Shown: positions 8,375-17,743 of the stretch, piece by piece
Layout of the letters: each line of letters starts with the position of its first letter
How positions within the stretch are numbered: the first letter of the stretch is position 1
Origin: Candidatus Eremiobacterota bacterium
Lineage (GTDB): Bacteria > Vulcanimicrobiota > Vulcanimicrobiia > Vulcanimicrobiales > Vulcanimicrobiaceae
NCBI GenBank assembly: GCA_019235885.1
Contig: JAFAKB010000091.1
Location: 1 to 64,000, forward strand
DNA: 64,000 nt
Reading direction: 5' to 3'
The notes under the pieces: model-generated
Database searches by the model: none
What the model was told of the DNA's origin: nothing
What the model saw: the letters and a program-made list of their open reading frames with translations, nothing else
Translations under genes and position numbers: made by a program

Positions 8375-9792
8375 TCGTCCGGGAACTTTTCCGGCGGCAG
8401 CCGCACGACCGCGAGCGGCTGCCCTCCGAAGGCGTGCCGCTGCGCCGCGTCCTCGGCGTGCGCGCGCTGATCGCCGTCGGGCTCGGCACGATGCTGGGCG
8501 GAATCTTCTCGACCGTCGGCTCGGGCGCGAACGCCGCCGGGCCGGCGGTCATCGTCGCGTTCGCGCTCTCCGGCGTGACGTGCGTCTTCGTCGCGCTTTG
8601 CTACGCCGAGCTCGCCTCGATGGTGCCGGTCGCGGGGAGCGCGTACACGTACGCCTACGCCGCGCTCGGCGAGCTCGTCGCCTGGGTGATCGGCTGGGAC
8701 CTCATCCTCGAGTACGGCTTCTCCGTCGCGCCGCTCGCCGCGACGCTGTCGGCCTCGCTGCAGCAGCTGCTTGCGAACGCGGGCCTGGCGCTCCCGAAGT
8801 GGGCGCAGACCGCGAACGTCGCGGTCTCGCACTGGCGGATCGACGTCGCACACTCGCAGGTCGACGTGGTCGCAGCGCTCGCGATCCTCGGGCTCGCGAT
8901 CCTGCTCGCGATCGGCATTCGCGAGTCGGCAGGGACGAACGTCGGACTGGTCGTCATCCAGCTCGTCGCGCTGGTCGGGTTCGTGCTCGGGCTCGCCGGC
9001 GCGATCCACCCCTCGCACTACCATCCGTTCGCGCCGCTCGGGACGCACGGCATCGTCGCCAGCGCCGCGCTGGTATTCTTCGCCTACATCGGGTTCGACA
9101 CCGTGACCGTCGCCAGCGAAGAGGCGCGCGATCCGGTGCGCGACGTGCCGCGCGCGATCATCGGCTCGCTGATCGTCGGCGCCCTGCTGTTCACGGCGGT
9201 CACCGCGGTCGCGGTCGGCGTCGTCGCGTGGGACAAGATCGATCCGGACGCCGGGATGCTCGACGCGGTGAAGCACGCGGGCTCGAACCCGCTGCTGTTC
9301 GGGCTCGTCCTCGCCGGCACGGTCACCGGGACGTTCGCGTCGATGTTGACCTCGCTGCTCGGGCAGATCCGCATCTTCTACGTGATGTCGCGCGACCGAT
9401 TGCTTCCGCCCGCGTTCGGGGCGGTGAACGCGCGCACGCGCACGCCGGTCGCTACGACCCTCATCACCGGCGCGATCGTCGCCGCCGTCGCCGCCGTCGT
9501 TCCGCTCACGAGCTTGCTCAAGCTCGTCAACATCGGAACGTTCTCCGCGTTCGTGATCGTCTGCGCCGGGGTGATGGTGCTGCGCTTCACGCACCCGCAC
9601 GCGGCGCGGCCGTTCCGCGTTCCGCTCGGACCCGTGGTCGTTCCGTCGGCCGGGATCGCGCTGTGCGCGTGGCTGACCCTGGAAGGGCTCGACGGGCTGA
9701 CGTGGCTGCGCTTCCTGATCTGGTTCGCGGTCGGGATCGTCGTGTACGCGCTGTACGGCTATCGGCGCTCGCTGCTGCGCACGGAGCGATGA
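8371..9792 (+). CDS. APC-family amino acid permease (cationic amino acid transporter type)
   Basis: 473-residue polytopic membrane protein with about 12 predicted helices, starting at a TTG that overlaps the previous stop. Signatures are LIAVGLGTMLGGIFSTVGSGANAAGPAVIVAFALSG in helices 1-2, CYAELASMVPVAGSAYTYAYAALGELVAWVIGWDLILEY, FFAYIGFDTVTVASEEARDPVRDVPRAI in the helix 6-7 region, and MLTSLLGQIRIFYVMSRDRLLPPAF. These match the YfnA/CAT group of amino acid-polyamine-organocation transporters. The N-terminal GLGTMLGGIF replaces the usual GIGAIIGAGIF. It is likely an inner-membrane importer or exchanger; substrate not readable. Confidence 0.9.
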   Translation: MIVRELFRRQPHDRERLPSEGVPLRRVLGVRALIAVGLGTMLGGIFSTVGSGANAAGPAVIVAFALSGVTCVFVALCYAELASMVPVAGSAYTYAYAALGELVAWVIGWDLILEYGFSVAPLAATLSASLQQLLANAGLALPKWAQTANVAVSHWRIDVAHSQVDVVAALAILGLAILLAIGIRESAGTNVGLVVIQLVALVGFVLGLAGAIHPSHYHPFAPLGTHGIVASAALVFFAYIGFDTVTVASEEARDPVRDVPRAIIGSLIVGALLFTAVTAVAVGVVAWDKIDPDAGMLDAVKHAGSNPLLFGLVLAGTVTGTFASMLTSLLGQIRIFYVMSRDRLLPPAFGAVNARTRTPVATTLITGAIVAAVAAVVPLTSLLKLVNIGTFSAFVIVCAGVMVLRFTHPHAARPFRVPLGPVVVPSAGIALCAWLTLEGLDGLTWLRFLIWFAVGIVVYALYGYRRSLLRTER

Positions 9793-10523
9793 CCGCCGGC
9801 GACACTCTCCCCGCGAGCCCGTCCGGCGCGGCAGCGCACCTGCGGCGCGTTCTCGGGCTGCGCGACTTGGTCGTCGTCGCGGGCGCCTCGATGGGGCCGG
9901 CGTTCTCGGTCGCCACGACGCTGGCCGCAATGCTCACCGCGACGGGCCGCTGGACGTGGCTCGCCGTGCTGATCGTCACCGCGCTGATGGCGATGATCGC
10001 GTCCGGCTACAAGCGCTTGGGTGAGCGCGTCCGCGACGCCGGATCGTCGTACGCGTGGATTCGGACGGCGTTCGGCCCGGTGGCGGGTGCCTATGGCGCG
10101 TGGATCTTGCTGGTCGCGAACGTGTTTGCGATCCTGGCGACCGCACTGCCGGCCGGCGCCTACACGCTCGACTTGCTTGCGCCGGCGCTCGTCCCGAACG
10201 GTGGCGCCGTCGCGCTGGCGGCCTGCGGCTGGATCGCCGCGACCGCGCTGTTGTTGTGGTACGGCCTGCGGCCGACGACGATGCTCGCGCTGGCCTTGCT
10301 GGTGGCCGAAGTGCTCGTCCTCCTCGCCGCGGCGAGGGCCTCCGCCGGCGCGCCGCGTCCGGAAGCCCTCGCCTTCTCCGGGACGCCGCTCGCCTGGGGC
10401 GCCCTCGGGCCTGCCATCGTCCTGGGCGTCTGGCTGCTCGACGGCTGGGAGGCGTGCGCGTCCACCTCTGAGGAGGCGCACGGCGCGGCGTCCGTCCCCG
10501 GGCCGGCGCCCTCGTCGGATTGA
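9789..10523 (+). CDS. APC permease, N-terminal half (frameshifted gene)
   Basis: 244 residues beginning at an ATG that overlaps the upstream stop (ATGA). It contains the first five or six helices of an APC transporter: LRDLVVVAGASMGPAFSVATTLAAML, a helix 3-4 region with AGSSYAWIRTAFGPVAGAYGAWILLV, and the LGVWLLDGWEACASTSEE motif (the family has GWD-TxSEE here). Right after STSEEAHGA the frame goes astray into SVPGPAPSSD and stops. The expected PGRAGALVGLILTS continues in another frame, which is the next entry. A small deletion near 10493-10500 would explain it. It is either a pseudogene, a sequencing error, or two coupled polypeptides. Confidence 0.75.
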   Translation: MTAGDTLPASPSGAAAHLRRVLGLRDLVVVAGASMGPAFSVATTLAAMLTATGRWTWLAVLIVTALMAMIASGYKRLGERVRDAGSSYAWIRTAFGPVAGAYGAWILLVANVFAILATALPAGAYTLDLLAPALVPNGGAVALAACGWIAATALLLWYGLRPTTMLALALLVAEVLVLLAAARASAGAPRPEALAFSGTPLAWGALGPAIVLGVWLLDGWEACASTSEEAHGAASVPGPAPSSD

Positions 10524-11182
10524 TCCTCACCAGCCTGCTCGTCCTCGGCGCGACCTGGGCGTTCGCGCGCATCGGAAGCGCGCAGGGCTTCGCCGAGCAC
10601 AAGGACGACGCGCTGGCGTACGTCGGCGGGCTGCTGGGCGGCTGGTGGCCGAGAGTTTTGATCGCGACGGTCCTCGTCTCGCTCGCCGCTTCGCTGCAGG
10701 CGACGCTGGTCTACCTCTCGCGCAGCGTCTACGCGATGGGCCGCGACGGCGTGCTGCCCCGGGTGTTCGGGGCGCTGGACCGCCGCGCTCAGCCAGGCTG
10801 GTCGATCCTCTCGATCACGGCCCTGGCGCTCGCCTTCACGCTGCTCACCGGGCTCGTGCCGAAAGCCAAAGACGCCTTCGACGTGGTGCTGAAGGGGACG
10901 GCCTGGTACACCGGCGCGCTCTTCGTCGTCACCGCCGCGGCCGCGGTCCGGATCTTCGGCCCGGAGGGAACCGCCCGCTGGTCCGGAGCCGTTCTGCCGG
11001 GGAGCGCCGCAGCGGTGCTGGCCGCGGTCCTGGTGCAAGCGCTCAAAACGGACGATCCCCTCACCAGGGGTTTCATCGCCGCCTCCGCAATCATCGGGCT
11101 TCCCCTGGCGCTGTGGCGCGGACGTTCGGTCCGCCGGGCCGCGCCGTCCGGGGGCGGACCTACGACCGGGAGTCGCTTTTGA
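10520..11182 (+). CDS. APC permease, C-terminal half (frameshifted gene)
   Basis: 220 residues with the last six helices of an APC transporter, including SLAASLQATLVYLSRSVYAMGRDGVLPRVFGALDRRAQPGWSIL, which is the family block after helix 7. The frame is open upstream as GVRPRAGALVG, which is the true continuation of the N-terminal half. The TTG at 10520 overlaps the stop of the first half (TTGA), so re-initiation could in principle yield a separate polypeptide, but no APC transporter is known to me to work as two halves cut at this point. The stop in turn overlaps the greA start. Confidence 0.72.
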   Translation: MILTSLLVLGATWAFARIGSAQGFAEHKDDALAYVGGLLGGWWPRVLIATVLVSLAASLQATLVYLSRSVYAMGRDGVLPRVFGALDRRAQPGWSILSITALALAFTLLTGLVPKAKDAFDVVLKGTAWYTGALFVVTAAAAVRIFGPEGTARWSGAVLPGSAAAVLAAVLVQALKTDDPLTRGFIAASAIIGLPLALWRGRSVRRAAPSGGGPTTGSRF

Positions 11183-11682
11183 ACGACAAAGAAATCGTTT
11201 TGACCCGCGACGGGCTCAAGAAGCTCGAGGACGAGCTCGACGAGCTCAAGTCCGTCCATCGGCGCGAGGTCAACGAACGCATCCGTCAAGCTAAAGAGTT
11301 CGGCGACATCTCCGAGAACGCGGAGTACGAGGACGCAAAGCAGGAGCAGGCTTTCGTCGAAGGCCGCATCCTCAAGCTCGAGACGATGATTCGCAACGCG
11401 CGCGTGATCGACGCGTCGGACTACGTCGCCGACGAAGTCCATCTCGGCGCGACGATCAAGGTCAAAGAGACGAGCTCCGGAACCTCGCACGAGTTCACCA
11501 TCGTGGGCTCCGCCGAAGCCGATCCGAAGAACGCGCGGCTCTCGAACGAGTCGCCGCTCGGGCGCGCGCTGATGGGCCGCAAGAAAGGCGAGACGGTCGA
11601 CGTCACCACGCCGCGCGGCCAGATGAAGTACAAGATCGAGTCGATCAACAAGGACCCGAAGAAAACCAAGAAAGCGTCCTAG
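11179..11682 (+). CDS. greA: transcription elongation factor GreA
   Basis: Rescues backtracked RNA polymerase by stimulating transcript cleavage. The 167-residue product has the N-terminal coiled coil (LTRDGLKKLEDELDELKSVHRREVNERIRQAKEFGDISENAEYEDAKQ) with the acidic tip residues in GDISENAEYEDAK, and the C-terminal FKBP-like domain ending ESPLGRALMGRKKGETVDV. The start is a TTG overlapping the permease stop (TTGA) with GGGAG upstream. Length is normal, with a short Lys-rich tail. It lies 9 bases upstream of lysS. Confidence 0.95.
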   Translation: MNDKEIVLTRDGLKKLEDELDELKSVHRREVNERIRQAKEFGDISENAEYEDAKQEQAFVEGRILKLETMIRNARVIDASDYVADEVHLGATIKVKETSSGTSHEFTIVGSAEADPKNARLSNESPLGRALMGRKKGETVDVTTPRGQMKYKIESINKDPKKTKKAS

Positions 11683-11691
11683 CGCGTCGCC

Positions 11692-13212
11692 ATGGCTGAT
11701 CTCGTAGCAGCACGGCGTGCGCGTCTCGCCGCGTTGCGCGAGCGCGGCGTCGATCCGTTCGCCGCCACCCGCTATGAGGTCACCGCGCACGCGGCCGAGC
11801 TCGCGGCGAAGTACGCGGACCTGCCGGAGCAAGGCCGCGCCGAGGAAGAGTCGTGGTCGCTGGCGGGGCGCATCATGGCGGCGCGCGGGCAGGGCAAGGT
11901 GATCTTCTTCGACCTGCACGACCGCACCGGGCGCTTTCAGCTCTTCGTGCGGCAGAACGACGTGGGCGAGGAACGGTTCGCGCTCGCCAAGGAGATCGAG
12001 CGCGGCGACGTCGCCGGCGCAACCGGCTTCGTCTTCCGCACCAAGGCCGGCGACCTCGCGCTGCACGTGCGGTCCTTCGAGGTGCTGGCGAAAGCGCTGC
12101 AGCCGCTCCCCGACAAGTGGCACGGCTTGCAAGACGTCGAGAAGCGCTACCGCCGCCGGTACGTCGACCTCATCGTCAACCCGCACGTGCGCGACGTGAT
12201 GCTCGCGCGCTCGCGGATCGTCGCCGAGATGCGGCGCTTCATCGACGCCGCAGGCTTCTTCGAGGTCGAGACGCCGACGCTGCTGCACGTCGCCGGCGGC
12301 GCGACGGCGCGCCCGTTCGTGACGCATTCGAACGCGCTCGACATCGAGCTGAACCTGCGGATCGCGACGGAGCTGAACCTCAAGCGGCTGATCGTCGGCG
12401 GGATGGAGCGCGTCTACGAGATCGGGCGCATCTTCCGCAACGAGGGGATCGACACCACCCACAATCCCGAGTTCACCATGCTCGAGCTGTACGCGGCGTA
12501 CTGGAACGTCGAGGACATGATGCGCTTCAACGAAGAGCTCATGGCGCACCTCGCGCGGACCGTCTCCGGGACCGAGACGGTGCTGCACGGCGAGGACGCG
12601 ATCTCGTTCAAGACGCCGTTCCGGCGGATCGGCTACCTCGGCGCGTTCAAGGACATCGCAGGGATCGAGCGCGAGCAGCTGCTGAACCCGCAGGGGGCCG
12701 CCCAGCTGCTGCGCGAGTACGGGATCCCCGAGTCGCCGACGCACGCGCACGCGCTCGACAAGCTCTTCGAGCGGATCGTCGAGCCGACGCTGCTGCAGCC
12801 GACGTTCGTGTACGGATATCCGGTCCTGCTCTCGCCGCTGGCGAAGCGGATGCCGGACGATCCCGAGCTGACGCAGCGCTACGAGCTGTTCGCCGGCCAC
12901 ATGGAGCTCGCCAACGCGTTCACCGAGCTGAACGATCCCGACGACCAGCGCCGCCGCTTCGAGTTGCAGGTCGCCGAGAAAGCGGCCGGCGACGAAGAGG
13001 TTCCGCCGCCCGACTGGGACTTCGTGACCGCGCTCGAGTACGGGATGCCGCCGACCGCCGGGATCGGGATCGGCGTCGACCGGCTGGTGATGATGCTGAC
13101 GAACAACGCCTCGATCCGGGACGTGCTGCTGTTCCCGCTCCAACGGCCGCTCCCGCTCGCCGCGCGCGCCGCCGAAGACGAAGCAGCCGAGGACGAACCC
13201 GCCGAGCCCTGA
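11692..13212 (+). CDS. lysS: lysyl-tRNA synthetase, class II
   Basis: Charges tRNA-Lys with lysine. The 506-residue protein has an N-terminal OB-fold anticodon-binding domain (WSLAGRIMAARGQGKVIFFDLHDRTGRFQLF, about residues 50-150), motif 1 around MRRFIDAAGFFEVETPTL, motif 2 in VYEIGRIFRNEGIDTTHNPEFTMLE, and motif 3 GIGIGVDRLVMMLTN. The C-terminus carries an Ala/Glu-rich extension of about 20 residues. Full length and intact. The greA-lysS arrangement is common in bacteria. Confidence 0.97.
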   Translation: MADLVAARRARLAALRERGVDPFAATRYEVTAHAAELAAKYADLPEQGRAEEESWSLAGRIMAARGQGKVIFFDLHDRTGRFQLFVRQNDVGEERFALAKEIERGDVAGATGFVFRTKAGDLALHVRSFEVLAKALQPLPDKWHGLQDVEKRYRRRYVDLIVNPHVRDVMLARSRIVAEMRRFIDAAGFFEVETPTLLHVAGGATARPFVTHSNALDIELNLRIATELNLKRLIVGGMERVYEIGRIFRNEGIDTTHNPEFTMLELYAAYWNVEDMMRFNEELMAHLARTVSGTETVLHGEDAISFKTPFRRIGYLGAFKDIAGIEREQLLNPQGAAQLLREYGIPESPTHAHALDKLFERIVEPTLLQPTFVYGYPVLLSPLAKRMPDDPELTQRYELFAGHMELANAFTELNDPDDQRRRFELQVAEKAAGDEEVPPPDWDFVTALEYGMPPTAGIGIGVDRLVMMLTNNASIRDVLLFPLQRPLPLAARAAEDEAAEDEPAEP

Positions 13213-13270
13213 ATCGCGTTCGGTGGCGGCTCGCAACCTTCGCGCTCCGGGGCGTAGTTTCACGGGTGCC

Positions 13271-13720
13271 ATGCTGAAACGTGATTTGACCGGCTCGTAT
13301 CCGCGCTCCGTGCGCGAGGAGTACCTCGGTGTCGTTCAGCTCGGGCGCGCCGTCGACAAAGGGATAGCGACCGCGAACGGGCTCAACGGCGAGTACAACT
13401 ACGACTGCCCGATGGACAAGGGCGTCTTCGAATTTCTCGGCATCGACGGCGGCGCGCTGCTCGAGGTGATCAAGAACGCGCAGAGCGAGTCGGAGATCGA
13501 AGCGTATCTCAAACCGTTCGTCGAGAAGAAGTCGCCGGCGGAGATCAGGGCCTTCAACGAGGAGTTCCTCGAGGACGGTCCCGAGCCCGGCAGCAGCGGC
13601 GAAGCGTATTTCTTGAACCTGCGCAATCAAGTCGCGCCGCATCGCACCGACGTCACGACGTGGCCCGATCTGCTCGACCTCGACGAGAAGCGCGACGTGC
13701 CGCAACGCGCCGGCGTGTGA
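13271..13720 (+). CDS. DUF5069 domain protein
   Basis: 149 residues starting at MLKRDLTGSYPRSVREEYLGVVQLGRAVDKGIA, the hallmark of DUF5069, followed by LNGEYNYDCPMDKGVFEFLGIDG. Function of the family is unknown. An upstream in-frame start would add 16 Arg-rich residues; the ATG at 13271 is preferred because family members begin here. Cytoplasmic, no membrane segment. A strong terminator follows. Confidence 0.85.
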   Translation: MLKRDLTGSYPRSVREEYLGVVQLGRAVDKGIATANGLNGEYNYDCPMDKGVFEFLGIDGGALLEVIKNAQSESEIEAYLKPFVEKKSPAEIRAFNEEFLEDGPEPGSSGEAYFLNLRNQVAPHRTDVTTWPDLLDLDEKRDVPQRAGV

Positions 13721-13742
13721 AACCGCCGCAAGAATTCGTACG

Positions 13743-13777
13743 AAAGAGACCGTCGCGAGGCGGTCTCTTTTCTTTCT
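13743..13777 (+). terminator. Rho-independent terminator
   Basis: Perfect 10-bp stem AAAGAGACCG (13743-13752) with CGGTCTCTTT (13761-13770) and an 8-base loop, followed by TCTTTCT. It starts 23 bases after the DUF5069 stop and ends the greA-lysS-DUF5069 transcript. Confidence 0.9.
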
Positions 13778-13906
13778 GGCAATAGCCTTGGAACGAGCGA
13801 GCGGACGGAACGAGACGCATCGCCGGAGACCCGCGTTCACACTACCGCGACGTATTCAACCGGGTGGGCTCGGGCGGGCGTCGACAACCCACACGCGGAG
13901 CATCCC

Positions 13907-14527
13907 ATGCTCGAACACCACGGGTCGGTGCTGAGAAATCTCTTTGCACTACCCTTCACGGCCGCATTCCTCGGCGCCGTCCTGGAACACGATTACGAGA
14001 CGCATCGCCACCTGCTCAACGTGGGCGCCCTGTGCGCGCGGGTCGCAACCACGGCCGGCCTCTCGAGCGAGGAGGCGATCGTCCTCGGCCAGGCGGGCCT
14101 CTTTCACGACGTCGGAAAGCTGCACATCCGCGCGGCGCTGCTGAACGCGACCCACCCGCTGAGCGAGGCCGAGTGGCGCATCATGCGGGCGCACGCTCCC
14201 CGCGGGCAACAGATGCTCGACGCGCAGGGCGCCCATGCGCTCGCGGCGATCGTGCGCGGCCACCACGAGCGGCTCGACGGCTCCGGGTATCCCGACGGGT
14301 TGCGCGGGCTCGCGATCCCGTGGGAGACGCGGCTCCTCGCCGTCGTCGACGCGTACGACGCGATGCGCTCGGGGCGCCCGTACGCGGCGCCGATCTCGCA
14401 CGAGGACGCGCTCGACCGGCTCAGCTCGGCGAGCGCGCTGTTCGATCCGGAGGCCGTGCACGCGCTCGCGCTGACGCTCGGCACGCACCGCGCTCCGCGC
14501 TTAAAGGCGGTCGCACCGGTTTCGTGA
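13907..14527 (+). CDS. HD-GYP domain phosphodiesterase
   Basis: 206 residues that are nearly all HD-GYP domain, predicted to hydrolyse cyclic di-GMP. Metal ligands are visible in HRHLLNVGALC, LFHDVGKLHI (HD pair near residue 66), ALAAIVRGHHERLDGSGYPDGLRG (the HH and GYP motif near 122-135) and VVDAYDAMRSGRPYA. No receiver or sensor domain is attached, so its input would come from expression or a partner. The ATG was chosen because earlier in-frame starts add unrelated sequence. Confidence 0.88.
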   Translation: MLEHHGSVLRNLFALPFTAAFLGAVLEHDYETHRHLLNVGALCARVATTAGLSSEEAIVLGQAGLFHDVGKLHIRAALLNATHPLSEAEWRIMRAHAPRGQQMLDAQGAHALAAIVRGHHERLDGSGYPDGLRGLAIPWETRLLAVVDAYDAMRSGRPYAAPISHEDALDRLSSASALFDPEAVHALALTLGTHRAPRLKAVAPVS

Positions 14528-14539
14528 ACCTGAACGCGC

Positions 14540-15316
14540 GTGCCGACGTACCGGCTCGTCGTTGAATACGACGGAAGCGCGTTCCACGGTTTGCAATACC
14601 AGCCGGTGCTGCGCACCGTCGCGGGCGCGCTCGAGGACGCGCTCTCGCGGATCTTTCACGAGCCGGTGAAGATCACCGCCGCCGGCCGTACGGATGCCGG
14701 CGTGCATGCGACCGGCCAAGTCGTCTCCTTCGCGGCCGCGCGTGATTTTCCGATCGAGCGGCTCGCGCTCGCGCTCAACGACACGACGCCGCGCGATCTC
14801 GTCGTCCGCGACGCGGCGCTGGTCGGCGAACGTTTCTCGGCGCGCTTCGACGCGCTCGAGCGCGTCTACGACTACCTGATCCTCAACCGCGGTTTTCCGT
14901 CGGCCGTGTGGCGCGCGCGCGCGTGGCACGTCCCGCGCCCGATCGACGATGCGCGCTTCCTCGCCGCCGCGCAGCCGCTGCTCGGCGAGCACGACTTCGC
15001 GACGTTCTGCGGTGAGGCGCCGGAGCACGGCGGAACGGTTCGCGAGGTGCGCGCGATCGAGCTGGCGCGGCGCGACGACGACCTGCTGCGCGTCACCGTG
15101 CGCGGCAACGCGTTCCTGCACCGGATGGTCCGCGTGATCGTCGGGACGCTGGTGTGGTCCGCGACCGGCTACCGCGACGTCGCCTTCGCCGAGCGCGCGC
15201 TCGCGGCGCGCGACCGCACCGCAGCCGGCGCGACGGCGCCCGCGCACGGGCTCTACCTCGCCGGCGTACGCTACGCCGGCTTCGACACGTACCGCCCCGT
15301 GGAGCTCGGTCCTTGA
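14540..15316 (+). CDS. truA: tRNA pseudouridine(38-40) synthase TruA
   Basis: Isomerises uridines 38-40 of the tRNA anticodon arm. The 258-residue product has [19 protein letters not shown] at the N-terminus, the catalytic aspartate in [15 protein letters not shown] near residue 53, RVYDYLI, and the C-terminal [17 protein letters not shown] motif. The start is GTG, 12 bases after the HD-GYP stop. The last 46 bases overlap the convergent chemoreceptor gene. Confidence 0.95.
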   Translation: MPTYRLVVEYDGSAFHGLQYQPVLRTVAGALEDALSRIFHEPVKITAAGRTDAGVHATGQVVSFAAARDFPIERLALALNDTTPRDLVVRDAALVGERFSARFDALERVYDYLILNRGFPSAVWRARAWHVPRPIDDARFLAAAQPLLGEHDFATFCGEAPEHGGTVREVRAIELARRDDDLLRVTVRGNAFLHRMVRVIVGTLVWSATGYRDVAFAERALAARDRTAAGATAPAHGLYLAGVRYAGFDTYRPVELGP

Positions 15317-16659
15317 AGAGTTCCGCCGGCGATCGCGCGGACGCGGTCGCGGACCGTCTCGGCGATCCCGTCCACGCCGGCGGTCGCGTCCTTCGTCGTG
15401 CGGCTCGCCGCGGCGAGCGTCTTCGAAGCGGCGACAAGGTCGTCACACGCGGCGCGCTGGCGCGCGATCGCGTCCTCGACGCCGCTCGCGTTGCGCTGGA
15501 TCGCCGCGACGATGTCGACGATCTGATGGTTCGCCGTGTTCTGCTCGTCGAGCGAGCGGACCGCGTCGTGCATCAGCCCGTTCATCTGCTCGACCGAGTT
15601 CACGATCGCGGACGCGCCGCTCGCCTGTTCGCGCGCGGCCATCGAGATCTGCTCGATCAAGCGGTTCGCCTCGCCGATCGCCGAGGAGATGTCGCCGATC
15701 GCGCGGCCCGCGACGTCGGCCATCTGCAGCCCGCCCTCCGCCTTCGCGCCGGAGCTGCTGGTCGACTTGACGACCTCGGCAGTCTTCGCCTGGATGTCCT
15801 TGACCAGGCTCGCGATCTCGCGGGTCGACTGGGCCGAGCTCTCCGCGAGCTTGCGCACTTCGTCGGCGACGACCGCAAAGCCGCGGCCGTGCTCGCCGGC
15901 ACGCGCCGCTTCGATCGCGGCGTTGAGCGCGAGCAGGTTCGTCTGGTCGGCGATCGCGTCGATCACTTCGACGATCGCGCCGATCCGTTCCGAGGCGCGG
16001 CCGAGCTCCTGCATCTTCGCGACGACCGAGGTGATGTCGTTCGCGACCTCGCGCGTCGAGCGCACGAGCCGCTCGACCGCGACGCCGCCGTCCTTCGCCT
16101 TCTTGTCCGCTTCGAGCGAGAGCGTCGAGGCTTCGCGCGCGCTGCTCGCCACCTGGTTCACCGAGACGGCCAGCTCGCCGATCGCGGAGCTGACGTTGCC
16201 GACGTTGTCGGCGAGCCCGGTCATGTTGCCGGAGACCATGCTGATCGCCGTCACCGTCTCCTCGACGCTGGCCCCCGCCTGCACGACCGCGGCGGTGAGG
16301 TCGCCGACCGCGGCGTGCGCGGCCGTCTGCTCGGCGAGCGCGGCCTTGAGCGCTTCCTGGGCCGAGGTTCCGACCGCGTCGCGGGCGTTGACCGCGTCCG
16401 CGATCCGGCGCTGCCGCTCGGCCAGCTCGTCGACCGCCGGCCCGAGCGCCGCGACCGCCTCGCTGCGCCGGCGCGCGCCGATCAGCGCCTCGACCAGCCC
16501 TTCCAGGCTCTCCGATCCGGCGACGTCGAGCGCCCCGCGGAGGGTCGCGCGCTGCGCCCGCAGGCCGGCGTCGGCGCGCCGGTAGGCCAGGAAGGCGAAC
16601 GCCGCAGCGACGAGCGCCGCCGCGGCGAGGAGCACGAGAAGCGAATCGAGCCAGCTCAC
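15271..16659 (-). CDS. methyl-accepting chemotaxis protein
   Basis: 462 residues. One N-terminal membrane helix ([23 protein letters not shown]) is followed by a long helical signalling region. The kinase-contact hairpin is clear: [43 protein letters not shown], around residues 255-300. There is no periplasmic ligand domain, so it would sense membrane or cytoplasmic cues. The C-terminus lacks a CheR/B pentapeptide. No cheA/cheW lies in the window. Its 3' end overlaps truA by 46 bases in antisense. Confidence 0.93.
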   Translation of the reverse strand: MSWLDSLLVLLAAAALVAAAFAFLAYRRADAGLRAQRATLRGALDVAGSESLEGLVEALIGARRRSEAVAALGPAVDELAERQRRIADAVNARDAVGTSAQEALKAALAEQTAAHAAVGDLTAAVVQAGASVEETVTAISMVSGNMTGLADNVGNVSSAIGELAVSVNQVASSAREASTLSLEADKKAKDGGVAVERLVRSTREVANDITSVVAKMQELGRASERIGAIVEVIDAIADQTNLLALNAAIEAARAGEHGRGFAVVADEVRKLAESSAQSTREIASLVKDIQAKTAEVVKSTSSSGAKAEGGLQMADVAGRAIGDISSAIGEANRLIEQISMAAREQASGASAIVNSVEQMNGLMHDAVRSLDEQNTANHQIVDIVAAIQRNASGVEDAIARQRAACDDLVAASKTLAAASRTTKDATAGVDGIAETVRDRVRAIAGGTLQGPSSTGRYVSKPA

Positions 16660-16769
16660 GGACGCACCATGTCCGTCGTATCGGTTGCCGAGCGGCGCGA
16701 TTTGACGGATCGCGCGAGTACCGAACGAAGATCGTACGATCGGCTGCCTGGTTGGGGCGACCGGCGCGG

Positions 16770-16799
16770 TTGACTTCCGGGAGCCGCGAACCGTATACT
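16770..16799 (+). promoter_or_regulatory. sigma70-type promoter of rplM-rpsI
   Basis: TTGACT at 16770-16775 and TATACT at 16794-16799 with an 18-base spacer, about 70 bases upstream of rplM. Both boxes are close to consensus and stand out in this GC-rich sequence. Confidence 0.8.
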
Positions 16800-16816
16800 G
16801 CGTAGGTTGCCGTGGC

Positions 16817-16832
16817 CTCAGCTCGGGCTGAG
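16817..16832 (+). promoter_or_regulatory. hairpin in the rplM leader
   Basis: CTCAGC-TCGG-GCTGAG, a 6-bp stem with tetraloop, begins about 10 bases after the predicted transcription start and 38 bases before the rplM ATG. It could be a ribosomal-protein leader element for L13 or S9 feedback. That is a positional inference only. Confidence 0.35.
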
Positions 16833-16869
16833 CCTGCCGAGCAGCGTCCTTTTCGTTTCAACGGACCCC

Positions 16870-17295
16870 ATGCGCACATATCAGCAGAAGACGGCCGAGA
16901 CCAAGCACGACTGGTACATCGTCGACGCGACCGGGCAGCGGCTCGGCACGCTCGCGGTGCGGATCGCGCGCGCGCTCTCGGGCCGCGCCAAGCCGACCTG
17001 GACCCCGCACATCGACGACGGCGACCACGTCGTGGTGATCAACGCCGAGAAGGTCGAGCTGGCCCCGCGCAAGTGGACCCAGAAGGTCTACCACCGCCAC
17101 TCGGGCTACCCGGGCGGGCTGCGGACCGAGACGGCGCAGCAGGTCCACGACAAACACCCCGAGCGCCTGATCGAGCGCGCCGTTCGCGGGATGCTCGCGA
17201 CGAACCGCATGCGCGACGTGCAGCTCGGCCGCCTGAACGTGTACGCCGGCGCGGAGCACCCGCACGCGGCGCAAAGCCCGGAGCCGCTCGCCTGA
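16870..17295 (+). CDS. rplM: 50S ribosomal protein L13
   Basis: 141 residues beginning [33 protein letters not shown], with the family motif [18 protein letters not shown] and the C-terminal [16 protein letters not shown] structural component of the large subunit. The in-frame open sequence upstream lies in the leader after the promoter, so the ATG at 16870 is the start. The stop overlaps the rpsI start (TGATG). Confidence 0.97.
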   Translation: MRTYQQKTAETKHDWYIVDATGQRLGTLAVRIARALSGRAKPTWTPHIDDGDHVVVINAEKVELAPRKWTQKVYHRHSGYPGGLRTETAQQVHDKHPERLIERAVRGMLATNRMRDVQLGRLNVYAGAEHPHAAQSPEPLA

Positions 17296-17699
17296 TGCAA
17301 TCGACCCAACCCCAGGACTACTTCAACGGAACGGGCCGCCGCAAGCGCGGGATCGCGCGCGTGCGCCTGACCCTCGGTCAGGGCGTCATCACCGTGAACC
17401 AGAAGCCGGTCGACGAGTACTTTCCGCGGCCGTCGCTGCAGCAGATCGTGCGCCAGCCGCTCGACGTGACGCAGTCGCTCTCGCGTTTCGACGTCGACGT
17501 GAAGTGCGAAGGCGGCGGGGTCTCCGGCCAAGCCGGCGCGGTGCGCCACGGGATCGCGCGCGCGCTGGTCGAGATGGACGAGTCGCTGCGCGAACCGCTG
17601 CGCCGCAACGGGCTGCTGACCCGCGACCCGCGCGAGAAAGAGTCGAAGAAGTACGGGCGCAAAAAGGCCCGCAAGCGCTTCCAGTTCTCGAAGCGCTGA
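17295..17699 (+). CDS. rpsI: 30S ribosomal protein S9
   Basis: 134 residues. Contains [42 protein letters not shown] and the C-terminal basic tail [17 protein letters not shown] that reaches the P site. Translationally coupled to rplM, the usual bacterial arrangement. A strong hairpin follows the stop. Confidence 0.97.
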   Translation: MQSTQPQDYFNGTGRRKRGIARVRLTLGQGVITVNQKPVDEYFPRPSLQQIVRQPLDVTQSLSRFDVDVKCEGGGVSGQAGAVRHGIARALVEMDESLREPLRRNGLLTRDPREKESKKYGRKKARKRFQFSKR

Positions 17700-17709
17700 C
17701 GAAGGTCGG

Positions 17710-17743
17710 AAGGCCCGGGTCGACGACCCGGGCCTTCTCGTTT
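17710..17743 (+). terminator. terminator after rpsI
   Basis: 12-bp perfect stem AAGGCCCGGGTC (17710-17721) with GACCCGGGCCTT (17725-17736), 3-base loop, followed by CTCGTTT. It ends right at the stop of the convergent small membrane protein gene and may serve both strands. Confidence 0.8.
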
